In this document: piece by piece, positions 1-5,438 of the stretch | Numbering within the stretch: the stretch's first letter is position 1 | Layout: each line of letters opens with the position of its first letter | Source of the DNA: CAYGKP01 sp964350605 | GTDB taxonomy: Bacteria > Bacteroidota > Bacteroidia > Cytophagales > JAAEPT01 | DNA: 5,438 bases | NCBI GenBank assembly: GCA_964350605.1 | Contig: CAYGKP010000169.1 | Coordinates: 1 to 5,438 of the forward strand | Direction: 5' to 3' | The notes under the pieces: generated by a model | The model's input: only the letters and a program-made list of their open reading frames with translations | Told to the model about the DNA's origin: nothing | Databases searched by the model: none | Translations under genes and position numbers: made by a program

Positions 1-680
1 AACAACACACCGCGCTTCACGCTGAAAACTCGGCGACGTGGTTTGACCAACTGTACCTGGAAACCCGCCTGCTGATCGGCCCCGCGGAATCGGTCGTCGA
101 TGCGGGTTGTGGCAGCGGCGAACTCCTCGAACGATTGGCCAACGACTACCCTTCGGTCCAGGGTTTTGACCTTTCGAGCACGTTGGTCGCTGCGAGCAAA
201 GAACGCTTGGCTGCCAGCGGTCATCCGGATGTTGTCGTCACAGAAGGTGCGCTGGAAGAAATTGATGCCTTGGTCAACGAACCCGTCGATGTCATTTTGT
301 GCAGTGCTGTGATTCAATACCTCCACCCTCCAGCCCTGACCGACTTTCTCCAAAAATCCGCTTCGAAACTGCGGCCCGGCGGGCGGGTCGTAATGACCGC
401 CCTGCTTCATCGACCCATGCGGCTTTACTATCAAGCGCGTGTGTTCGAAACCCGCCGCGAGTCGGTTTCACTCGTATGGCTTGGCGTTCGGTGGGCACTC
501 CACAAGTATTGGCGTATGAAAGTGGCGTTGCGGGGTGGCGATGCACAGCGGCACAACCATTGGTACGCCATGAAAGAAGTGGAGCGCATCGGCGAAAACG
601 CAGGGTTTCGCGTTGAGTGTTGCTTTGCGATGAGCCCGCCCTATGGGTACCGCTTTCATGCGGTGGCGCACAAGAAGTAA
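1..680 (+). CDS. Class I SAM-dependent methyltransferase (5' partial)
   Basis: The reading frame is open from the left edge (first whole codon at 3) to a TAA at 678-680, giving 225 visible residues; the true start lies outside the window. The SAM-binding Rossmann core is clear. Motif I is VVDAGCGSG at visible residues 31-39, the acidic residue ending strand 2 is D56 (GFDLS), the strand 4 region is VDVILCSAVIQYL at 95-107, and a typical LRPGG turn lies at 123-127. The C-terminal third, with a WYAMKEVERIGENAGF stretch, resembles the end of Methyltransf_11/25-type enzymes. The visible part begins just ahead of motif I with an aromatic-rich helix (WFDQLY), so probably only a short N-terminus is missing. 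The acceptor substrate (small molecule, lipid or sugar) cannot be told from sequence. A TTG at 135 lies after motif I and would delete the cofactor site, so it is not the start. It converges on the glycosyltransferase gene; no convincing terminator is seen in the 35 bp between them. Confidence 0.88.
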   Translation, partial: QHTALHAENSATWFDQLYLETRLLIGPAESVVDAGCGSGELLERLANDYPSVQGFDLSSTLVAASKERLAASGHPDVVVTEGALEEIDALVNEPVDVILCSAVIQYLHPPALTDFLQKSASKLRPGGRVVMTALLHRPMRLYYQARVFETRRESVSLVWLGVRWALHKYWRMKVALRGGDAQRHNHWYAMKEVERIGENAGFRVECCFAMSPPYGYRFHAVAHKK

Positions 681-715
681 TCCGGGTTTCCTTGGTTCGA
701 ATCCCTGGGCCAACC

Positions 716-2335
716 TCAGTGACGGGGGACTTCCAGAATGCGCAGTGGGCGGCAGTCATGCCACTGGGCGATTTCAGAATACTGACTGAATCGCTCGTCA
801 GTTAGGGGTGTTTGATTGGTGAGAAAGACATAGCGGATTCGATGCTTCCTTAGGGTATCAACCAACGCTTGTTCCGATGGCCAGCTTTCGGCCCGCAAGT
901 CCAATTCCGCCATCCGCAGGTTGAAGGCCTCCGATAGCCGAAACCCACGCATCGGATCGTCGCACACCAGTAGGCCCCCCGGTTCCAACTGAACTTGATT
1001 GGGTCGTGCCACATCCTCTGCCACGCAGGCGGGCGGATCGACGTATCGCGCCATGCCGTAATCGAACAAGATTCGTTGGCCTAGTGGCATCATCAGGGTC
1101 ACGCCGATGAGCAACACACCCAAAAGCCGCTGTTTTCGGTGGAGTCGCTGGCTGACTTGTGCCCACAGGACAATGGTCAGGCATGCGGCCAAGAGCAGCG
1201 GCGGCCAGAAGTACCGCTCCTGGTAATAGAAAAAGAAGACAAACCCGCTGGGATAAAGCAGCGAGAAAAGCACACCCTCACGAATCACGCGGTCGTGGGG
1301 GCTTGGCGGGGCTCGCCCGAACACCTGACGGACGAACCACACGAGGACGAGAGGAAAGAAAAACAGGCTGAACCGGAGGGTCACGATAAGCCAATCCTTC
1401 AGGTTCCAGAACAGGATGGCCGCATGGTGTGCCCAGTTAAACGATGGGGCAGGGGGCAGGGGGTAGGTGCTGGGATCTTCCCAACGGTTGTGCACCTGAT
1501 CGGCCGTTGGCAACAAAGGCGTTCGGGCCGGATTGGCATAGGGATGGGCCCGCCAAACTTGCTGGTACTTCTCCTGCACCAGAAAACGGTTGTAGGACCC
1601 CGAGGTGCTCCAGGTCCAGTGGCCATACTTGCCCTTCAACACTACGGTCCAGGGCAGAACCAGAATCAACACAAGCAGAAAAACACTGGCTCGCCGCTTC
1701 AGCCGCTGGCGAAACGTACCGGGCTCCTGGTTTTGCCACAACAAGCTAATCCCTTGGTGAAGGAGAAGTGCAATAAGTGCATAGGCCTTAACATAGTATG
1801 CAAATGCAATCAACCCGCCGAGAACGAACTGTCCGCGGCGAGTTGGCGCACTTCGTTGGGCGAGGTAACACCGGAAATAGGCCAGGATGAGGACAACCGC
1901 CAAGTGGTCGGGGACGACCACGGTGATGCACATCATCACGATAAGCGAAGCCAAGGCTGCGCGTGCCACAAATCGGGTCGTTCCCTCGGCCAGCCACTCG
2001 GCCGTCAGCCGCCAGACCATCGCCCAACTCAACAAGCCGCACCCCGTCGACAACAGGATAAGTATGAGTGGCTCGTTGTCGCTAACGAGCAGGCCCAGTG
2101 CCATCAGCCACACCAACAGCGGCGACCAATACCCATTCACCGATCCCTGAAAGTCACCGGATACCAAGGCTTTGGCGTTTTCGAATTGTGCGAGGTAGTC
2201 GATCAGTGGCACTTCGTTTCCCCGCAGCCAGAGTTGGTAAGGGAAAACGACTCCGACAAGGAGCGCCGCGCTCAGCCAGAAGCCCCGGGCTCCGGCCGTC
2301 CAGCGGTGTGCGTTGATTTTCATTGGCCCGGACAT
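716..2335 (-). CDS. Polytopic GT-C-type glycosyltransferase (GT39/ArnT-like), membrane protein
   Basis: This 539-residue protein has the GT-C architecture: hydrophobic helices at about 17-37, 71-84, 88-108, 123-141, 143-159, 169-199, 215-233, 315-337, 352-370, 375-393 and 403-421, then a soluble C-terminal domain from about 430. Such enzymes usually move a sugar from a polyprenyl-phosphate donor to a lipid or protein on the outer face of the inner membrane. Family-like points are an acidic residue in the first extracytoplasmic loop (D46 in PLIDYLAQFE) followed by NGYWSPLLVW, the AYYVKAYAL helix near 179-187 (compare AYLTKG in ArnT-like proteins), ERYFWPPLLLA at 373-383, and RIRYVFLTN at 499-507, which resembles the short strand often found in the C-terminal domain of these proteins. 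ATG at 2335 is the first in-frame start; ATG at 2323 (Met5) is an alternative, and neither has a ribosome binding site. Donor and acceptor are unknown. Codon use looks less C-ending than in the xth and lipoprotein genes. The specific family is uncertain, but membrane glycosyltransferase is likely. Confidence 0.82.
   Translation of the reverse strand: MSGPMKINAHRWTAGARGFWLSAALLVGVVFPYQLWLRGNEVPLIDYLAQFENAKALVSGDFQGSVNGYWSPLLVWLMALGLLVSDNEPLILILLSTGCGLLSWAMVWRLTAEWLAEGTTRFVARAALASLIVMMCITVVVPDHLAVVLILAYFRCYLAQRSAPTRRGQFVLGGLIAFAYYVKAYALIALLLHQGISLLWQNQEPGTFRQRLKRRASVFLLVLILVLPWTVVLKGKYGHWTWSTSGSYNRFLVQEKYQQVWRAHPYANPARTPLLPTADQVHNRWEDPSTYPLPPAPSFNWAHHAAILFWNLKDWLIVTLRFSLFFFPLVLVWFVRQVFGRAPPSPHDRVIREGVLFSLLYPSGFVFFFYYQERYFWPPLLLAACLTIVLWAQVSQRLHRKQRLLGVLLIGVTLMMPLGQRILFDYGMARYVDPPACVAEDVARPNQVQLEPGGLLVCDDPMRGFRLSEAFNLRMAELDLRAESWPSEQALVDTLRKHRIRYVFLTNQTPLTDERFSQYSEIAQWHDCRPLRILEVPRH
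1446..1474 (+). other. G-rich tract with quadruplex potential inside the glycosyltransferase gene
   Basis: Four G runs lie in a row on the + strand: 1446-1449 (4 G), 1452-1456 (5 G), 1459-1463 (5 G) and 1472-1474 (3 G). The loops are CA, CA and 8 nt, the last one base longer than the common 1-7 rule. The + strand is the template strand for the glycosyltransferase, so the mRNA is C-rich here and encodes a proline-rich loop (YPLPPAPS, residues 291-298). The runs may simply follow from proline codons (CCC/CCT). Whether a quadruplex forms is unknown. Confidence 0.35.
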
Positions 2336-2339
2336 CTCA

Positions 2340-2369
2340 CGAAAGTATCAGAGTCGTGCCGTAGTTTCG
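2340..2369. promoter_or_regulatory. Imperfect inverted repeat between divergent genes; possible paired -7 elements or operator
   Basis: CGAAAGTA (2340-2347) and TAGTTTCG (2362-2369) are inverted repeats matching at 7 of 8 positions, separated by 14 bp. Read outward, each arm is TAnnTTTCG-like: TAGTTTCG towards xth and TACTTTCG towards the glycosyltransferase. Each resembles the Bacteroidetes -7 consensus TAnnTTTG with one mismatch. Each arm ends exactly 4 nt before its own ATG (2374 and 2335). If they are -7 elements, both transcripts would be nearly leaderless. No TTG-type -33 element is seen at the usual distance on either side, so a repressor or activator site, or chance, are alternatives. 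Confidence 0.3.
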
Positions 2370-2373
2370 CTTC

Positions 2374-3138
2374 ATGCGCGTCATCTCCTACAACGTCAAC
2401 GGCATCCGCGCGGCGATCAACCGCGGCTTCCTCACCTGGCTCGAAGCCGCAGCGCCCGATGTCCTCTGCCTGCAAGAGGTCAAGGCCCTGCCCGAACAAG
2501 TACCGGTCCTCGATTTTCAGGCCCTGGGCTACGAGCTGTATTGGCACCCCGCCGAAAAGAAAGGCTACAGCGGCGTGGCCATTTTCTCGAAGCAAACCCC
2601 GGACAATGTTGTGGTGGGTATGGGCCACCCGACCTACGACCGGGAAGGGCGCGTGATCCGCGCGGACTTCGGCGACCTCTCGGTGCTGAACACCTATTTT
2701 CCTTCGGGCACCTCGGGCGACGAGCGCCAAGACTTCAAGTATCGATTCCTGGACGACTACTTCGACTTCGTGCAGACGCTGCGAGCCAGTGAGACGCCAA
2801 ATCTCTTGGTGGTCGGCGACTACAACATTTGCCACCAGGCCATCGACATCCACAACCCCCTTTCAAACAAGAACAGCTCGGGCTTCTTGCCTGAAGAACG
2901 GGCCTGGATGGACAAGTGGTTCGACTCGGGGATGATTGATACGTTCCGCGAATTCAACCCCGATCCACACCACTACTCCTGGTGGTCGTACCGCGCTAAT
3001 GCCCGCTCGAACAACAAGGGCTGGCGCATTGATTACATCAGTGCAACCGAGGGGTTGCGCGACCGTTTGCAGCGCGCGTTGATCTTGCCTCAAGCCGAAC
3101 ACTCCGATCATTGCCCAGTTTTCCTGGAAATCGTCTAA
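2374..3138 (+). CDS. xth: Exodeoxyribonuclease III (AP endonuclease, Xth family)
   Basis: This 254-residue protein is a full-length member of the endonuclease/exonuclease/phosphatase superfamily, in the Mg-dependent ExoA/Xth branch (usual length about 250-270). It cleaves DNA 5' of abasic sites in base excision repair and has 3'-5' exonuclease and 3'-phosphatase activity in characterised relatives. The catalytic set is complete: N7 in SYNVNGIRA, metal-binding E35 in LQEVK, Y108 in NTYFPSG, D149 and N151 in GDYNICH, D220 in WRIDY, and D245-H246 in HSDHCPV near the C-terminus. The stretch IDIHNP...NKNSSGFLPEERAWMD and the SWWSYRANAR segment are of the form common in Bacteroidetes Xth proteins. 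The ATG at 2374 starts the protein right at the conserved MRVISYNVNG, so the start is secure although there is no Shine-Dalgarno sequence. Codons are strongly C-ending, as expected for a resident housekeeping gene. It diverges from the glycosyltransferase gene. Confidence 0.97.
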   Translation: MRVISYNVNGIRAAINRGFLTWLEAAAPDVLCLQEVKALPEQVPVLDFQALGYELYWHPAEKKGYSGVAIFSKQTPDNVVVGMGHPTYDREGRVIRADFGDLSVLNTYFPSGTSGDERQDFKYRFLDDYFDFVQTLRASETPNLLVVGDYNICHQAIDIHNPLSNKNSSGFLPEERAWMDKWFDSGMIDTFREFNPDPHHYSWWSYRANARSNNKGWRIDYISATEGLRDRLQRALILPQAEHSDHCPVFLEIV

Positions 3139-3255
3139 AAATTTCGCGTACTTCTCCGATTATTACGGGAAAGGCAACCAATGGCCTGAAACCTTATCAC
3201 TTGTTTTTCGTAGTGGTAGGTGAGTTACTACGCTTCCTACCCTCGCACAGCTCGC

Positions 3256-5052
3256 ATGAAAGCACGCATTATCGGATTCCTGACCACCATGGTGGGAGTC
3301 GTTCTCTTCCTGATTCTCCCGCTTGGCCTACCATCTTGTGGCGGTGATAGCGATCCTTCGTCGTCCAGCACGCTAACGGCTGTGGAAGGTGGCCGCTGGC
3401 GCGGCGGTGTCTTCAAGCTCAACGAGCCGGAGTTCATCAAAACCTTGTTCCCGCCGAACATCATCGATGCCTATTCGTACCGCGTCGCGGCACAGATCTA
3501 CGAAGGCCTCTTCAAGTTCGACCAGTCGGATCTTTCAGTGAAGCCTGCGCTTTGCGAGAAGTACGAGGTCGATGCCTCGAACACCGTTTACACCTTCACG
3601 CTTCGCCAGAAGGTCTTCTTCCATGACAACCCAGCCTTTCCCGACGGCGTGGGCCGCGAGATGAAAGCCGCCGATGTTGCCTATTGCTTTTCACGTCTTT
3701 GCAATGGGAAAGATGTGTATCAGGGCAGCGTGGTGTTCCTCGATGTGGTCAAGGGTGCGCGCGACTACTTCAATGCCACCCGCGCAGGCGAGAAGCCTTC
3801 CGGTGTTTCGGGCATCAAAGTGACGGGCGATTACACACTTGAAATCACCTTGGAGCGGCCCAGCTCGGTCTTCTTGTTTGGCCTGGCGGGTCCGAACACG
3901 ATGATCTACCCGAAGGAGGCTGTCGACAAATACGGCAAGGACATCCGCATCAACCCGGTGGGGACTGGCCCGTTTGTGCTCGATCCTGAGAACGTGGACG
4001 AGGACATCAAAATCATCCTGACCCGCAACGAGAAGTATTACCGCGTCGACGAATTCGGTAACAAGCTACCGCTTCTCTCAGCCATCGACATCTCGTTCCT
4101 CAAGGACAAAAAGACCGAGATGCTCACCTTCAAGAAGCAGGGGCTGCACATGCTCTACCGCCTGCCGACCGATGACATCATCAACATCCTGACCGACACC
4201 AAGGCGGGCAGTGGCGAATACGGCGACTACATCCTGCAACTGAAGCCCGAAATGGCCAGCCAGGTGTTCGGTTTCCTGCACACCGACCCGGTCTTCGCCG
4301 ATGTGAACGTTCGCAAGGCCTTCTCGTTCGCGCTCGACCGCGAGCGGATTTTGGAATACGTCCTCCAAGGCGAGGGTGACGGCCCGGGCATCCACGGCAT
4401 CACGCCGGCCACTTTCAAGGGCTACGCCACCAAAGAAATCAAGGGCTACACCCTGAATGCCGACTCGGCGCGCTACTACCTGGCGAAGGCGGGCTTCCCC
4501 AACGGAAAAGGCTTCCCGAAAACTTCGTTGGACCTGAACACCGAAGGCGAGCGGAACACTGCTGTGGCCATCGAGGTGCAAAAGCAGATCAAAGACAACC
4601 TGAACCTCTCGATCGACATCAACCCCATGCCCATCGCCCAGCACAGCGAAGGCATGCAGGCGGGGCGCAGCAAATTCTTCCGCACCGGTTGGCTCTACGA
4701 TTACCCGAACCCCGAGAACTTCCTGATGGCCTTCTACTCGAAGAACTTGCCAGAAGATGCCACGGCGCTTTCGTTCCCCAACATGTGGCGTTACAAGAAC
4801 CCCAAGTTCGACGCGTTGTACGAGCAAGGCCTTCGCGCGACGACCGTCGAGCAAGCCTACGAGTATTTCCTTCAAGCCGAGCAAGTCCTGATGAACGACG
4901 CCGCGGTGATCGTCCTGTGGTACGATGAAGGGTATCGCCTGCTCCAGCCGTTTGTGAAGAATTTCCCCTCGAACCCGATGCAGTACCGCGACTTCTCGGA
5001 AGTCTACCTGGACGGCGCGATCCTGGGGGTAGAAGAAAAACCGGCCTCATGA
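3256..5052 (+). CDS. ABC transporter solute-binding lipoprotein, family 5 (peptide/oligopeptide type)
   Basis: From ATG 3256 the protein has 598 residues, normal for DppA/OppA-type binding proteins (SBP_bac_5). The N-terminus is a lipoprotein signal: KAR, a hydrophobic stretch at about 5-25, then lipobox LPSC with lipidated Cys28 (codon 3337-3339) and a Ser-rich linker. An in-frame GTG at 3220 would add 12 polar residues before the signal peptide, so 3256 is preferred. Family features in order: QIYEGLFKFD (80-89); a long strand with YTFTLRQKVFFHD (112-124); GREMKAADVAYCFSRL (133-148); NPVGTGPF (233-240); NVRKAFSFALDRE (351-363); and GWLYDYPNPENFL (478-490). It should bind peptides or similar solutes at the envelope and hand them to an ABC permease; the exact ligand cannot be read. 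No permease or ATPase gene lies beside it in the window. Acidic residues soon after the Cys (CGGDSDP) could allow surface export as in some Bacteroidetes lipoproteins, but that is speculative. A hairpin follows 27 bp after the stop. Confidence 0.92.
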   Translation: MKARIIGFLTTMVGVVLFLILPLGLPSCGGDSDPSSSSTLTAVEGGRWRGGVFKLNEPEFIKTLFPPNIIDAYSYRVAAQIYEGLFKFDQSDLSVKPALCEKYEVDASNTVYTFTLRQKVFFHDNPAFPDGVGREMKAADVAYCFSRLCNGKDVYQGSVVFLDVVKGARDYFNATRAGEKPSGVSGIKVTGDYTLEITLERPSSVFLFGLAGPNTMIYPKEAVDKYGKDIRINPVGTGPFVLDPENVDEDIKIILTRNEKYYRVDEFGNKLPLLSAIDISFLKDKKTEMLTFKKQGLHMLYRLPTDDIINILTDTKAGSGEYGDYILQLKPEMASQVFGFLHTDPVFADVNVRKAFSFALDRERILEYVLQGEGDGPGIHGITPATFKGYATKEIKGYTLNADSARYYLAKAGFPNGKGFPKTSLDLNTEGERNTAVAIEVQKQIKDNLNLSIDINPMPIAQHSEGMQAGRSKFFRTGWLYDYPNPENFLMAFYSKNLPEDATALSFPNMWRYKNPKFDALYEQGLRATTVEQAYEYFLQAEQVLMNDAAVIVLWYDEGYRLLQPFVKNFPSNPMQYRDFSEVYLDGAILGVEEKPAS

Positions 5053-5079
5053 TCGGCAGATCTTCATAGATAACTGACA

Positions 5080-5105
5080 GAAAGGGGCACCGATGGGCCC
5101 CTTTC
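5080..5105 (+). terminator. GC-rich hairpin, likely terminator of the solute-binding lipoprotein gene
   Basis: GAAAGGGGC (5080-5088) pairs perfectly with GCCCCTTTC (5097-5105), a 9 bp stem with an 8 nt loop, starting 27 bp after the lipoprotein stop codon. The stem's 3' arm ends in TTT but there is no longer T tract after it (next bases GTGCG), so termination may be partial. The following gene's ATG is only 18 nt further on. Confidence 0.65.
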
Positions 5106-5123
5106 GTGCGTTAACACAATTCG

Positions 5124-5438
5124 ATGAACGCCCAGAAACTCCGCGAGAACCTGCGTGCCTACAAGCGCAAATTTTTCCTCCATCGGTTGATGAAGGGCGG
5201 ATTGCTGTTGGCCTCGATTCTCTTGGGGGCCTATTTCCTGCTCGCGACCCTCGAACACTTCGGCCATTTCACGCCCACGGTACGCACGGTGTTCTTCTAC
5301 AGCTTCGTGTTACTGGCCGGGGCTTGCCTGGCGGTTTACATCGCTGAGCCGATTCGCCAACTGACCCGTCTGGACAAAGCCTTGAGCGACGAGGCCGCCG
5401 CCGCGCAACTCGGCCAGAAGTTTTCAGCCGTTAAGGAC
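5124..5438 (+). CDS. Membrane protein N-terminus, DUF4175-like (3' partial)
   Basis: The frame from ATG 5124 stays open to the right edge (exactly 105 codons), so the gene continues outside the window. The visible part has a basic N-terminal helix (KLRENLRAYKRKFFLHRLMKG), two transmembrane segments at about 23-41 and 55-74, then a charged stretch with SDEAAAAQLGQKFSAVKD at 88-105. This order (two helices, then an AA..LG..F..VKD motif) resembles the start of the large DUF4175-like proteins of Bacteroidetes, where the motif usually precedes DKLLN. The function of that family is not established as far as I know. The identification is from pattern recall on a fragment; an unrelated two-helix protein is possible. 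No Shine-Dalgarno sequence precedes the ATG. It starts 18 nt after the hairpin that follows the lipoprotein gene, so either it is read through from that gene or its promoter overlaps the hairpin region. Confidence 0.6.
   Translation, partial: MNAQKLRENLRAYKRKFFLHRLMKGGLLLASILLGAYFLLATLEHFGHFTPTVRTVFFYSFVLLAGACLAVYIAEPIRQLTRLDKALSDEAAAAQLGQKFSAVKD

Noticed and set aside
691..715. Complete tRNA gene
   Set aside because: Only the T-loop core is present. The T stem pairs at just 3 of 5 positions, no CCA or matching acceptor strand is found, and the upstream sequence is the methyltransferase coding region.
1139..2656. 505-codon open frame on the + strand, antisense to the glycosyltransferase
   Set aside because: Its product is rich in Q, P, R and H with no domain, and it overlaps both a convincing membrane protein and the xth start. 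It is a by-product of the opposite strand's codon pattern.
2320..2853. 177-codon open frame on the - strand over xth
   Set aside because: It is antisense to a fully conserved xth reading frame and its product has no recognisable domain.
3151..3173. Hairpin after xth (CTTCTCCG with CGGGAAAG) as terminator
   Set aside because: The stem has a mismatch and a G-U pair, a 7 nt loop and no T tract, so it is too weak to call.
3195..3236. Promoter before the lipoprotein gene: TTG at 3201 with TACGCTTC at 3229
   Set aside because: The 25 bp spacing is too long for the Bacteroidetes consensus and the -7 match is poor.
3220..3255. Upstream GTG start for the solute-binding lipoprotein
   Set aside because: It would place 12 polar residues (SYYASYPRTAR) before the signal peptide, and there is no ribosome binding site. 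ATG 3256 gives a standard lipoprotein signal.
4078..4884. 268-codon open frame on the - strand inside the solute-binding lipoprotein gene
   Set aside because: It lies wholly antisense to a gene with clear family motifs. Its composition is V/E/R-rich, as expected from the complement of C-ending codons.

Overview
The window reads as ordinary chromosomal DNA of a GC-rich member of the Bacteroidetes (Bacteroidota) or a close relative. Three lines of evidence support this. The exonuclease III has the family signature typical of that phylum (GDYNICHQAIDIHNP followed by a YSWWSYRANAR stretch). The peptide-binding lipoprotein and the last gene resemble Bacteroidetes-type proteins. None of the four visible start codons has a convincing Shine-Dalgarno sequence. 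This assignment is recognition by eye, not a database search.

Layout. Positions 1-680 (+) hold the 3' part of a class I SAM-dependent methyltransferase that is cut by the left edge. It converges on a 539-residue integral membrane GT-C-type glycosyltransferase (716-2335, -), with 35 bp between the two stop codons. That glycosyltransferase diverges from an exonuclease III (xth) gene (2374-3138, +) across 38 bp. The 38 bp carry an imperfect inverted repeat that looks like two back-to-back, Bacteroidetes-like -7 elements. After a 117 bp gap with no recognised signal comes a family 5 extracellular solute-binding lipoprotein (3256-5052, +), probably for peptides. It is followed by a 9 bp GC-rich hairpin (5080-5105). 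A two-helix membrane protein start (5124 to the window end, +) follows; it looks like the N-terminus of a large DUF4175-like protein and is cut by the right edge.

Function. The methyltransferase and glycosyltransferase could both act on cell-surface glycans or lipids, but they lie on opposite strands and nothing ties them together directly. xth is a DNA repair housekeeping gene. The solute-binding lipoprotein would capture peptides at the envelope, but no permease or ATPase gene is adjacent here. I found no mobile element, CRISPR array, complete tRNA or rRNA, or evident novel system. The most interesting points are regulatory: the mirrored motif between the divergent genes, and the hairpin placed very close to the last start codon.
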